Source: Paracoccus limosus (GTDB lineage Bacteria > Pseudomonadota > Alphaproteobacteria > Rhodobacterales > Rhodobacteraceae). Taken from it: a stretch of 64,000 nucleotides of DNA. Shown piece by piece: positions 56,454-64,000 of this stretch (its first letter is position 1; each line of letters begins with the position of its first letter). The position numbers and the translations under genes were made by a program. The stretch spans positions 62,001 through 126,000 of the forward strand of contig NZ_WMIF01000002.1 in NCBI RefSeq assembly GCF_009711185.1. Direction: 5' to 3'. Under the pieces are notes generated by a model. It was not told where the DNA came from, made no database searches, and worked only from the letters and a program-made list of their open reading frames with translations.

Positions 56454-57035
56454 ATGTGGATGGGCACTTTCTTCGCAATCGCGCTGCTTTTTCCTTTTTC
56501 TGCTGCGGCGTGGGAGTTTTTGAATATTGAGGGGGAAGGAGCAGGCACATTGAATGCCTGCGCTGCTATTCAGGACTATCGGGACAGTTTCGTCATAGTT
56601 CGCCTTTATGGCGACGTGCTGGACATCGTATTTCACCATCAGGATTTCGCCTTGCCCTACGATCAGGTGCTCGGACCGGTTGGTGTCGACCTTGATGGTG
56701 CGATTTACATCGCTGCGGCGAGCACATTCGCGCGTGGTGGCTCCGATACCCATTCTACGACATCAACCGTGCAGATGCTCTTCAAGCCGGACGAATTTGG
56801 GAAGATCTTTAACGCATTTCGTAACGGACGCATGCTGCGCGTCGTTTTTCCTAACGGTGACAGCTACAGCATTCCGCTCGCCGGCAGTGCCCGCGCTTTG
56901 AATATGGCCTCAGATTGCTGGCGTGCCAAGCAGACCGGTCCTGATGAGAAAAATCCTTTCGTGGTTCCCGAGCAGAAAAATCCGTTTCAAACACCTGCTA
57001 GCCAGCCTGGCAATCCTTTCGAAGTGCCTGCCTGA
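56454..57035 (+). CDS. Secreted protein with NPF repeats, unknown
   Basis: A 193-residue protein in a visibly more AT-rich stretch than its neighbours. The signal peptide MWMGTFFAIALLFPFSAAA is cut near residue 19. The middle (about 25-155) is an unrecognised globular domain with two Cys. The last 30 residues carry three repeats, NPFVVP, NPFQTP and NPFEVP (from residues 167, 176 and 187). I do not know the family. The AT-rich base use and the position between pheS and pheT suggest acquisition by transfer. I chose the start by the signal peptide; 14 upstream codons are open. Confidence 0.7.
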   Translation: MWMGTFFAIALLFPFSAAAWEFLNIEGEGAGTLNACAAIQDYRDSFVIVRLYGDVLDIVFHHQDFALPYDQVLGPVGVDLDGAIYIAAASTFARGGSDTHSTTSTVQMLFKPDEFGKIFNAFRNGRMLRVVFPNGDSYSIPLAGSARALNMASDCWRAKQTGPDEKNPFVVPEQKNPFQTPASQPGNPFEVPA

Positions 57036-57047
57036 TCCTATACCCCC

Positions 57048-57560
57048 TCACAACGCCCCCTGAATCATCAAAAACCCTGGCAGCCAGCCGGTAAACACGC
57101 CCACCAGCAGCGTCACCCAGCCCGCCTTGCGCGCTACCGGCATCCGCAGCGCCAGCATCAGGAAATACAGAAACCACAGCCCTGCCCAAGCCAGCCAGTT
57201 CACCGCCATCCATGTCTCGCCGGCGCCAAGCGCATCGCGGAACGCCAGCACTGACACCGGCAGCGCCGTCACGGCGACGAACAGGCTGAACCAGCCAAGG
57301 CCGCGGCCATCCGCGCCCGAAATCCGGTTCCATGCCACCCACAGATAGGTGGTGCAGAACAACAGGGACAGCGTGGCGTTGCGGATCGAGGCCGCGTCGG
57401 CCTGATGGCCAAAGGCATCGTGCAAAACCACCGCGCCCGAGACCAGCGCCGTGACCAGATTGATCACCACGATCTCGCGCCCGTCGATGCGGTCCAGAAG
57501 CCACAGCCCGTTGATGACCAGAACGGCCCCGACATAGAACAAGACGAACCCGGTCAGCAT
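57048..57560 (-). CDS. AmiS/UreI-family transporter
   Basis: A 170-residue membrane protein with six segments. The start MLTGFVLFYVGAVLVINGLWLL and the ending GWLPGFLMIQ match the UreI/AmiS family of proton-gated urea and short-amide channels. The family motif around WFLYFLMLALRMPVARKAGW is present. No urease or amidase gene is adjacent, so the solute is uncertain. It is convergent with the NPF-repeat gene. Confidence 0.82.
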   Translation of the reverse strand: MLTGFVLFYVGAVLVINGLWLLDRIDGREIVVINLVTALVSGAVVLHDAFGHQADAASIRNATLSLLFCTTYLWVAWNRISGADGRGLGWFSLFVAVTALPVSVLAFRDALGAGETWMAVNWLAWAGLWFLYFLMLALRMPVARKAGWVTLLVGVFTGWLPGFLMIQGAL

Positions 57561-57674
57561 TTCCCCCTCATGTCAGCCTGAAAGGCTGACCGAGGCTCTA
57601 GCCGGGCGCGCGCGCCGGCACTACGCGCCGGCGTCGATAATCAGCATCAGAAATGCCGGGGGAATGACCCGCGA

Positions 57675-57986
57675 TCAGCCCAGCCGCGAGCCAAGCCGAT
57701 AGCGGATCTCGTCCTTGTCCTCCTGGATCATGCCGGGGATCAGGAACAGGTCGATCAGCGCCCACAGGCAGACCAGCCCGATCAGCGGCCAGCCGATCAG
57801 GATCGGTGCCGTCAGCCAGCCCAGACCCCACATCGCCAGCATCAATAGGCCGCTGACCCAGCGCCCCAGATACATGCGATGCGCGCCAAAGCCCCACAGA
57901 AAGATCGCCAGCAGATAGGCGACCAAAGGCGATTTGGCGTCATTGGCGACCCGTTGCTCGATCAGCATTTCGCGTTGCGTGTCCAT
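57675..57986 (-). CDS. TM2-domain protein
   Basis: A 103-residue membrane protein with the TM2 signature: a hydrophobic segment containing AYLLAIFLWGFGAHRMYLGR, then a second one, and the short sequence WALIDLFLIPGM. TM2 proteins are widespread with unknown roles. I chose the ATG at 57986, which GGGAG precedes; the frame upstream is not supported. It lies just before pheT on the opposite strand. Confidence 0.82.
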   Translation of the reverse strand: MDTQREMLIEQRVANDAKSPLVAYLLAIFLWGFGAHRMYLGRWVSGLLMLAMWGLGWLTAPILIGWPLIGLVCLWALIDLFLIPGMIQEDKDEIRYRLGSRLG

Positions 57987-58229
57987 TGGCTCCCGTGTCC
58001 AGAATATCTGGTCTATGTTAATGTCCCTTACATATAGGGCGGCGGCGGCGCGCGACAAGATCGGTGCACAGGCTGTGTACGCCCGGTGTACGCGCCGTGT
58101 ACGGCTGTCACAGCGCCATCCCCAGCAATTGCTGGAAAATCCGCGTCAGGCGGGTCGGGGCGGTGCACAACCCTACCATTCCGCCGCGCCATGCGCTAAG
58201 GGACGCGCAAACGACCGGAGCCCGCGCCC

Positions 58230-60617
58230 ATGAAATTCACCCTCTCCTGGCTCAAAGAGCATCTCGACACCACCGCCTCGCTGGATGCGATCACTGAGGC
58301 GCTGACCGATCTGGGTCTGGAGGTCGAGGGCGTGACCGATCCGGCCAGCCGCTTGAAATCCTTCACCATTGCCAAGGTGATCGAGGCCGTCCAGCACCCG
58401 GATGCCGACCGCCTGCGGGTCTGCAAGGTGATGACGGACGAGGGCGAAAAGCAGATCGTCTGCGGCGCGCCCAATGCGCGGGCCGGCATTACCGTGGTGC
58501 TGGCCAAGCCCGGCGATTACGTCCCCGGTCTGGATGTGACGCTGAGCGTGGGCAAGATCCGCGGCGTCGAAAGCCATGGCATGATGGCGTCCGAGCGCGA
58601 GCTGGAGCTTTCCGACGAACACAATGGAATCATTGAGCTTTCCTCGGGTGAAGTTGGCCAGAAATTCGTCGATTGGCTGGCCCTGAACCGCCCCGAGGCG
58701 GTCGATCCGGTCATCGAGATCAAGATCACCCCGAACCGTCCCGACGCGCTTGGCGTCCACGGCGTCGCCCGCGATCTGGCCGCGCGCGGTCTGGGCGTTC
58801 TGAAACCCATTGCCGACGTTTCGGTGCCGGGCACGTTCCCCAGCCCGATCAAGGTGGTGATCGCGCCAGAAGTGGCTGAAAAGGCGCCGTTCTTCAGTGG
58901 CCGTCTGATCCGGAGCGTCGAGAATGGCCCCTCGCCGGAATGGCTGCAAAAGCGCCTGACCGCCATCGGCCTGCGCCCGATCAACACGCTGGTCGACATC
59001 ACCAATTTCTTCACCTTTGACCTGAACCGCCCGCTGCACGTGTTTGACGCGGCCAAGGTCAAGGGCGACCTGCATGTCCGTCCCTCGGCCCCGGGCGAGG
59101 AACTGCTGGCGCTGGACGGCAAGACCTATGCCTTTGCCCCCGGCACCATGATCATTGCCGACGACCAAGGCCCGGAAAGCATTGCCGGAATCATGGGCGG
59201 TGAGCATTCGGGCTGTTCGGATGAGACCACCGATGTGTTTCTGGAAAGCGCCTATTGGGACCCGATCGCCATCGCGACCGTGGGCCGGGCGCTGAAGGTC
59301 AATTCGGATGCGCGCTACCGCTTTGAACGCGGCGCCGACCCGGCATTCACCCAAAAGGGGCTGGAGCTGGCGACGCAGATGATCCTTGATCTGTGCGGCG
59401 GCGAGCCCTCTGAGGTCGTGACCGCAGGCGCGATCCCCGACACCACCCGCAGCTATGCGCTGGATCCGGCCCGTGTCATCAGCCTTGTCGGCATGGAGAT
59501 CCCCGAGGCCGAGCAGCGCCGCACCCTTGAGGCGCTCGGCTTCCGGCTGGAAGGCGATCAGGCCTTCGTGCCCAGCTGGCGCCCTGACGTGCTGGGCAGT
59601 GCCGATCTGGTCGAGGAAGTCGCCCGCATCGCCAGCCTGACAAAGCTGCAAGGCCAGCCTTTGCCTCGCCCGCAGGCCGGCGTGCCGCAGCCGGTGCTGA
59701 CGCCTTTGCAGCGCCGGGAATCGGCGGCGCGGCGCCTGGCGGCCAGCCTTGGCTACAATGAATGCGTCACCTACAGCTTCATCGACCAGCCGGCAGCCGC
59801 GCTGTTCGGCGGCGGCGCCGACGCGGTGCGGATCGAAAACCCGATCAGCAGCGAGATGACCCATATGCGCCCCGACCTGCTGCCCGGCCTGCTGGCGGCG
59901 GCGGCGCGCAATCAGGCGCGTGGCTTCATGGATCTGGCGCTGTTCGAATGCGGCCCGGTCTTTGCCGGCGGCGAGCCGGGCGAGCAGGACCTGCATCTGA
60001 CCGCGATCCTGGTCGGCAATACCACGCCGCGCGACCCCTATGCCTCGCGCCGCAAGGTCGACATCTATGACGCCAAGGCCGATGCCGAGGCCGTGCTGGC
60101 CGAGATCGGCGCCCCCGCAAAGGCCCAGATCAACCGCAAGCTGGCCGCGTGGTGGCATCCCGGCCGCGCCGGCAATGTCGCGCTGGGTCCGAACGCGCTG
60201 GCCACCTTTGGCGAGATCCACCCCAAGGTCGTGCGCCACTTCGGTATCAAGGGCACGGTTGTGGCCTTTACCGTCCGTATCGCCGCCGTGCCGCTGCCCA
60301 AGGTGCGCACGCCGTCCCGTCCGGCGTTGGCGCTCTCGGGCCTGCAAGCGGTCGAGCGTGATTTCGCATTCGTCGTCGATCCGCAGGTCGAGGCGCTGAC
60401 GCTGGTCAATGCTGCAGCCGGCGCCGACAAGGCGCTGATCGAGCGGGTGACGGTCTTTGACCAGTTCACCGGGCTTGAGGGCGGCAAGAAATCCATCGCC
60501 ATCACCGCCCGACTGCAACCCAAGGACAAGACCCTGACCGATGCCGAGATCGAGGCCGTCAGTGCCAAGATCGTCGACAAGGTCAGCAAGGCCACCGGCG
60601 GCGTGCTGCGGGGCTAA
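58230..60617 (+). CDS. pheT: Phenylalanyl-tRNA synthetase beta subunit
   Basis: A 795-residue PheT. The N-terminal EMAP-type tRNA-binding domain (VIEAVQHPDADRLRVCKV), the B3/B4 editing domain (LRPINTLVDITNFFTFDLNRPLHVFD), the B5 domain and the C-terminal ferredoxin-fold anticodon-binding domain (SGLQAVERDFAFVVD) are complete. It pairs with PheS as a 2:2 complex. Being detached from pheS, it needs its own promoter, probably in the 243-base region upstream. Confidence 0.97.
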   Translation: MKFTLSWLKEHLDTTASLDAITEALTDLGLEVEGVTDPASRLKSFTIAKVIEAVQHPDADRLRVCKVMTDEGEKQIVCGAPNARAGITVVLAKPGDYVPGLDVTLSVGKIRGVESHGMMASERELELSDEHNGIIELSSGEVGQKFVDWLALNRPEAVDPVIEIKITPNRPDALGVHGVARDLAARGLGVLKPIADVSVPGTFPSPIKVVIAPEVAEKAPFFSGRLIRSVENGPSPEWLQKRLTAIGLRPINTLVDITNFFTFDLNRPLHVFDAAKVKGDLHVRPSAPGEELLALDGKTYAFAPGTMIIADDQGPESIAGIMGGEHSGCSDETTDVFLESAYWDPIAIATVGRALKVNSDARYRFERGADPAFTQKGLELATQMILDLCGGEPSEVVTAGAIPDTTRSYALDPARVISLVGMEIPEAEQRRTLEALGFRLEGDQAFVPSWRPDVLGSADLVEEVARIASLTKLQGQPLPRPQAGVPQPVLTPLQRRESAARRLAASLGYNECVTYSFIDQPAAALFGGGADAVRIENPISSEMTHMRPDLLPGLLAAAARNQARGFMDLALFECGPVFAGGEPGEQDLHLTAILVGNTTPRDPYASRRKVDIYDAKADAEAVLAEIGAPAKAQINRKLAAWWHPGRAGNVALGPNALATFGEIHPKVVRHFGIKGTVVAFTVRIAAVPLPKVRTPSRPALALSGLQAVERDFAFVVDPQVEALTLVNAAAGADKALIERVTVFDQFTGLEGGKKSIAITARLQPKDKTLTDAEIEAVSAKIVDKVSKATGGVLRG

Positions 60618-60623
60618 GCGAAT

Positions 60624-60643
60624 GCCGGCCCTATGGGGCCGGC
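60624..60643. terminator. Hairpin between pheT and the small secreted-protein gene
   Basis: GCCGGCCC-TATG-GGGCCGGC, a perfect 8-base stem between convergent genes, 6 bases after the pheT stop codon. There is no T-run, so it is at most a weak terminator. Confidence 0.5.
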
Positions 60644-60652
60644 GGCCTGCCC

Positions 60653-61024
60653 TTACTGCACCGTGACCGAGACGCAGCCTTTCAGGCTGCCGGGCATGCC
60701 GGGGGCCGTATTGTTGGTGCAAAACTTGTCGGTGCCCTTGAAACCAGCAGCGGGCGTATAGATTATCCCTTGCGGTGACAAAGTGATCTTGCCCGATTTG
60801 GGGGCGCGGGTCAGCTTGACCTGCGTTGCCGGGGTCTTGCTTTGCCCTTTGATAAAGCTGGGATAGCCGATCACGCACTGCTTGTCGCCTGCGGACATCT
60901 GGAATTTGCCATTGCCTTGGCCGCTGGCCCAGCCGCGCCCGTTGCTGCCCGAGCATTCCGCCTGAGCGGCGCCCGCTGCCAAAAGCCCCCCGATTACAAG
61001 ACCGAAAAAAGCACGTTTGAACAT
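60653..61024 (-). CDS. Small secreted protein with Ig-like (tandem-95) repeat pattern
   Basis: A 123-residue exported protein: signal peptide MFKRAFFGLVIGGLLAAGA, cleavage after AQA (residue 22). The C-terminal half has the pattern PKSGKITLSPQGIIYTPAAGFKGTDKF, typical of a single cadherin- or Ig-like bacterial repeat. Four cysteines could form disulfides. The ribosome-binding site GAGG is 6 bases from the ATG at 61024. The function is unknown. Confidence 0.75.
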   Translation of the reverse strand: MFKRAFFGLVIGGLLAAGAAQAECSGSNGRGWASGQGNGKFQMSAGDKQCVIGYPSFIKGQSKTPATQVKLTRAPKSGKITLSPQGIIYTPAAGFKGTDKFCTNNTAPGMPGSLKGCVSVTVQ

Positions 61025-61506
61025 GATGACCTCATTACATGGAAACTCGTTCGAGCGTATCACGGAAAGGTGATTCTATAAGGCCGTATTTTGAGGTGAT
61101 CTGGCAGGATTGGGGCCAAGCGACAGCGCAGGATCACTTGCAGATTGCCGAGCCGTCGTAATGCCGACACGGGGGCAGTCATCGGGCGAGCGCGAGCTGA
61201 AATCCCGCCTTTTGGAGAATGCTCATTGCATGCGTCGCGCGTACTTATGGGACGACCCGACGACCGATATTTCGCAATACCGGCAAGCCCGCCGAATAAC
61301 GCCCCCATGTGCAATCAGCCCCAGCCTGATTACGGCGCCACCAAGCCCATCATATTCCGGCCCATGCCGCGCCGAAATCAGGGCACGAATGCCGACGCTG
61401 CCATGATCCAGCTCACCGGTGGGTCGCTCATGCGTTTGCTTTCCCAGCCTGCAGCAGGGCGCAGCGCAGGTGCGCCTCGCCCCGGCCCGCAGCCCCGATC
61501 CGCCCT
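61025..61506. other. 482-base stretch with no supported gene
   Basis: No frame here has a good start signal, recognisable domain or coherent length. It is less GC-rich in its first half than the flanking genes. Short frames on both strands (for example one reading GPEYDGLGGAVIRLGLIAHGG on the minus strand) look like fragments. It may hold a decayed gene or mobile element. I could not identify the source. Confidence 0.5.
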
Positions 61507-62208
61507 TTACGCCGCGCCGACCTCGATGCCGCGCTGAACGGCGGGGCGGGCAAGGAAGCGGTCCAGATAGGCCTGCACATTGGCAAACCCGTCCATGCCG
61601 GTTTCCGCCTCGGCCTCGTAATTCACCCGCACCGTGCGCAGCCACGGCCCGATCGCCATATCGGCGATGGAATATTCGCCAGTGATCCAGTCGCGGCCCT
61701 GCAATTGCTTGTCGAGCACACCCAAAAGCCGCCGCGCCTCGGTGAAATAACGGGTGCGCGGGCGGGGATCCTCGATCTCCTTGCCCTTGTAGCGGTGAAA
61801 GAACCCGACCTGACCCAGCATCGGCCCCAGCCCGCCCATCTGCCACATCAGCCATTGGATGGTGTGATAGCGCGCGGCGCCCGAGGCGGGCAGGAATTTC
61901 CCGGTCTTGTCGCCCAGATAGATCAGCATGGCGCCGGTCTCGAACAGGCCGATGGGCTGGCCGTCCGGCCCGTTCGGGTCGATCATCGCCGGGATCTTGT
62001 TATTGGGGTTCAGCGACAGGAACTCCGGGGTGAACTGGTCCTCGGGGTCGGTGATGCTGATGCGATGCGCGTCATAGTCCAGCCCGCATTCCTCAAGCAT
62101 GACCGAGGTCTTGATGCCATTTGGGGTATTCAGTGTATATAGCTGGATCACGCCGGGCCGCTTCGGTGGCCAGCGGCGGGTGATCGGAAACGCGGCAAGA
62201 TCGGTCAT
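61507..62208 (-). CDS. Glutathione S-transferase, Nu-class-like (YghU/YfcG type)
   Basis: A 233-residue GST. The N-terminal thioredoxin fold carries [21 protein letters not shown], where T and N replace the usual catalytic Ser/Tyr as in Nu-class enzymes, and NKIPAMIDP with the cis-proline. The all-helical C-terminal domain is complete. Such enzymes have disulfide-bond reductase and peroxidase activity. I chose the start MTDLAAFP; the frame is open much further upstream without homology. Confidence 0.88.
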   Translation of the reverse strand: MTDLAAFPITRRWPPKRPGVIQLYTLNTPNGIKTSVMLEECGLDYDAHRISITDPEDQFTPEFLSLNPNNKIPAMIDPNGPDGQPIGLFETGAMLIYLGDKTGKFLPASGAARYHTIQWLMWQMGGLGPMLGQVGFFHRYKGKEIEDPRPRTRYFTEARRLLGVLDKQLQGRDWITGEYSIADMAIGPWLRTVRVNYEAEAETGMDGFANVQAYLDRFLARPAVQRGIEVGAA

Positions 62209-62295
62209 ATCGGCCTCTATGGGTATGGGCTGGATTTTCGCCGTCCGTTGTGGGCACACTCGCGCCAACGCGTGCGACATGAAAAAGGTAAGTAC

Positions 62296-62730
62296 ATGCT
62301 GAAGGAATTCAAGGAATTCATCGCCAGGGGCAATGTCGTCGATCTGGCAGTCGGTATCATCATCGGTGCCGCGTTCACGGCGATCGTGAACTCGCTGGTG
62401 GCCGATCTGATCAACCCGATCATCGGTCTGCTGACGGGCGGCACCGATTTCAGCGGCCATTATCTGGTGCTCAAGGGCGACGTGCCCGCCGGGGCCAGCC
62501 TGAAGGCCGCCCGCGATGCCGGGGCCGCGGTCTTTGCCTATGGCTCGTTCCTGTCGGCGGTCATCAACTTCCTGATCATCGCATGGGCGGTGTTCCTGCT
62601 GGTCAAGGGCGTGAACAAGCTGCAAAGCGCCGCTGTCCGCAAGAAAGAGGAAGAAGCCGCGCCGGCCGGCCCGACGCAGGAAGAGCTGCTCATGCAGATC
62701 CGCGACGAGCTGCGCGCCAACCGCGCCTGA
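62296..62730 (+). CDS. mscL: Large-conductance mechanosensitive channel
   Basis: A 144-residue MscL, the homopentameric emergency pressure valve. The N-terminal amphipathic helix and first membrane segment [27 protein letters not shown] are canonical; the second segment is [18 protein letters not shown]; the C-terminal helix is charged. The periplasmic loop is slightly long. I chose the ATG at 62296; AAGG is 6 bases upstream. Confidence 0.96.
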   Translation: MLKEFKEFIARGNVVDLAVGIIIGAAFTAIVNSLVADLINPIIGLLTGGTDFSGHYLVLKGDVPAGASLKAARDAGAAVFAYGSFLSAVINFLIIAWAVFLLVKGVNKLQSAAVRKKEEEAAPAGPTQEELLMQIRDELRANRA

Positions 62731-62844
62731 GCCTGAACAGATCGGCGGCGCATGCCTTGGCCTGCGCCGCATTTCTTTGCGCCACCCCCGTAATCGTGCA
62801 AAGATCGGACGCGAAAGCCCGACTTTCCCGCAGGAGATCCCGGC

Positions 62845-63306
62845 ATGATCGAGCTTGACGCAATCGACCGTCGCATCCTTTCGGTGTTGCAGCGCGACGG
62901 GCGCATCACCAATGCCGAACTGGCCGCCGAGGTTGCGCTATCGGCCAGCGCCTGCCACCGCCGTGTGCAGCGGCTTGAGGAAACCGGGCTGATCCGGGGC
63001 TATGTGGCGCTGCTGGACGCGCGCAAGCTGGAGCGGCCGACGACGGTTTTCGTCGAGATCACGCTGTCAGGACAGGCCGACGAGCTTCTGGAAGCCTTCG
63101 AGCGCGAGGTGCGCAAGATCCCCGATGTGCTGGAATGTCACCTGATGGCCGGATCGGCGGATTACCTGTTGAAGGTGGTGGCGCAGGATACCGACGATTT
63201 TGCCCGCATCCACCGCCAGCGGCTGGCCAAGCTGCCGGGCGTGGCGCAGATGCATTCGTCGTTTTCGCTCAAGACGGTGGCCCAGACCACGGCCCTGCCG
63301 GTCTGA
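62845..63306 (+). CDS. Lrp/AsnC-family transcriptional regulator
   Basis: A 153-residue Lrp-type regulator. The N-terminal helix-turn-helix (LDAIDRRILSVLQRDGRITNAELAAEVALSASACHRRVQRLEETGLIRGY) and the C-terminal RAM ligand domain (ECHLMAGSADYLLKVVAQD) are complete. These regulators sense amino acids, most often leucine or others. The target is not visible. It converges on rpsU. Confidence 0.93.
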   Translation: MIELDAIDRRILSVLQRDGRITNAELAAEVALSASACHRRVQRLEETGLIRGYVALLDARKLERPTTVFVEITLSGQADELLEAFEREVRKIPDVLECHLMAGSADYLLKVVAQDTDDFARIHRQRLAKLPGVAQMHSSFSLKTVAQTTALPV

Positions 63307-63322
63307 GGGCAAAGATCCAAGG

Positions 63323-63353
63323 GCAAAAGAAAACCCCCGCCGGGGCAGGGGTT
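63323..63353 (-). terminator. Terminator of rpsU
   Basis: On the minus strand AACCCC and GGGGTT pair around a 10-base GC-rich loop and are followed by TTCTTTT, 25 bases after the rpsU stop codon. Confidence 0.75.
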
Positions 63354-63378
63354 CTCGGAAACGAACGTGTCGCTCGTC

Positions 63379-63585
63379 TTACAGTGCGCCTTCGCGCTGT
63401 GCCTTTTTACGGGCCAGCTTGCGGGCGCGGCGGACGGCCTCGGCCTTTTCACGGGCCTTTTTGACCGAGGGTTTCTCGAAATGCTGCTTGAGCTTCATTT
63501 CACGGAACACCCCCTCGCGCTGAAGTTTTTTCTTCAGAGCACGAAGCGCCTGTTCGACGTTATTGTCGCGAACACTTACCTGCAT
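63379..63585 (-). CDS. rpsU: Ribosomal protein bS21
   Basis: The 68-residue bS21 starts [21 protein letters not shown] and has the basic C-terminus [28 protein letters not shown] precedes the start. It is divergent from the COQ9-family gene. Confidence 0.97.
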   Translation of the reverse strand: MQVSVRDNNVEQALRALKKKLQREGVFREMKLKQHFEKPSVKKAREKAEAVRRARKLARKKAQREGAL

Positions 63586-63696
63586 GTGGTTGTCACCACC
63601 TTCCTAGGTTAAAGTTGAGCTGAATTGCAGGACGCGGCCTTCTAGCAAGGCGAATCGCTTTTGTCCAGAATTTCCGGCCACCACGAGGAGGGAGCC

Positions 63697-64000
63697 ATGA
63701 CCAGCGAAAAAGACCGCCTGATCGAGGCGGCGCTGCAGCATGTGATTTTCGACGGCATGTCCGACCGCGCGGTGGAACAGGGCGCGCGCGACATCGGCAT
63801 GACGGCGGCGCTGGCGCGGGTGCATCTGCCGCGCGGCGGCGTCGATCTGGCCGCCGCCTATCACCGCCGCGGCGATGCCGCGCTGCGCGCCGACCTTGCC
63901 GCCAACCCGCCGCAGGGCCGCTTTCGTGACCGCGTGGTCGAGGCGGTGATGCGCCGGCTGGCGTTGTCGGATCGCGAGATGGCGCGGGCGGGGGCGGTGG
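63697..64000 (+). CDS. COQ9-family ubiquinone biosynthesis protein (5' part)
   Basis: The first 101 codons of a gene cut by the right edge. MTSEKDRLIEAALQHVIFDG is followed by a TetR-like helical start, DRAVEQGARDIGM, and VDLAAAYHRRGD, matching the alphaproteobacterial COQ9 family. COQ9 binds quinone intermediates and supports COQ7 hydroxylase. GAGGAGGGA stands just before the ATG. ubiG earlier in the window belongs to the same pathway. Confidence 0.85.
   Translation, partial: MTSEKDRLIEAALQHVIFDGMSDRAVEQGARDIGMTAALARVHLPRGGVDLAAAYHRRGDAALRADLAANPPQGRFRDRVVEAVMRRLALSDREMARAGAV

Noticed and set aside
56436-56753. Minus-strand frame inside the NPF-repeat gene
   Set aside because: It lacks a signal and overlaps the signal-peptide-bearing plus-strand gene completely.

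Overview
The window is GC-rich and densely coded. It looks like a chromosomal segment of an alphaproteobacterium of the Rhodobacteraceae, most probably Paracoccus or a close relative. The evidence is the gene order rnd-kdsD-lptC-lptA; a MarR/OmpR pair resembling PetP/PetR of Rhodobacter capsulatus next to ilvE; a rimP-nusA-ylxR-infB operon with a leader terminator; long-form Hpf beside ptsN; a COQ9-family gene; and single-domain RNase D. Nothing here looks like a plasmid, prophage, CRISPR array or complete insertion sequence. Most genes are core housekeeping genes.

Layout. 1-2286 (minus): RNase D and the lipopolysaccharide genes kdsD, lptC and lptA (lptA cut by the window edge). 2444-6658: a TonB-dependent receptor behind a promoter with two small palindromes, then a divergent LysR regulator and ring-cleaving-dioxygenase pair. 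6668-9237: chaC and a 545-residue protein with glycoside-hydrolase-like catalytic motifs. 9241-15405: hemH, a methyltransferase-like protein, comF, grxC, a nitrilase-family amidase, a MarR regulator, ubiG and proline iminopeptidase. 15423-21013: the rimP-nusA-ylxR-infB transcription/translation operon with its attenuator-like leader. 21183-27132: a 43-residue small protein, mutT, argJ (with an unusual N-terminal extension) and a parvulin, divergent from secA.

27266-33054: petR/petP, ilvE, a 62-codon reading frame, ptsN, hpf and a CPA2 cation antiporter. 33074-37765 (minus): gpmI, an EnvC-like factor, ctpA and rppH, joined by three 4-base overlaps; this links a glycolytic enzyme, cell-envelope remodelling and RNA 5'-end processing in one transcript. 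37955-44514: a Tat-exported transglutaminase-like protein, rlmN, an IalB-family protein, an asparaginase, and priA preceded by a 38-codon membrane micro-ORF. 44657-52561: an Fsa/TalC aldolase, a DUF484 gene, xerC, a TauE/SafE permease, a HAD phosphatase, an N-formylglutamate amidohydrolase, pyk, an Ala/Pro-rich membrane protein and a class-V aminotransferase. 52632-64000: rpmI-rplT, a P450, an ArsC-like protein, pheS and pheT separated by three accessory genes, a small secreted protein, a Nu-like GST, mscL, an Lrp regulator, rpsU and the start of a COQ9 gene.

The parts least explained by housekeeping are: (i) the three-gene, partly AT-rich insertion between pheS and pheT, whose first gene encodes a secreted protein ending in NPF repeats; (ii) two families of dispersed palindromic repeats, one around GGGTATTTGGAAAATGGTGA and one around CTTCTTTCGTGG, always at gene ends; (iii) the signal-less glycoside-hydrolase-like protein; and (iv) two short genes supported by ribosome-binding sites. 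I found no convincing evidence of a wholly new multi-gene system.
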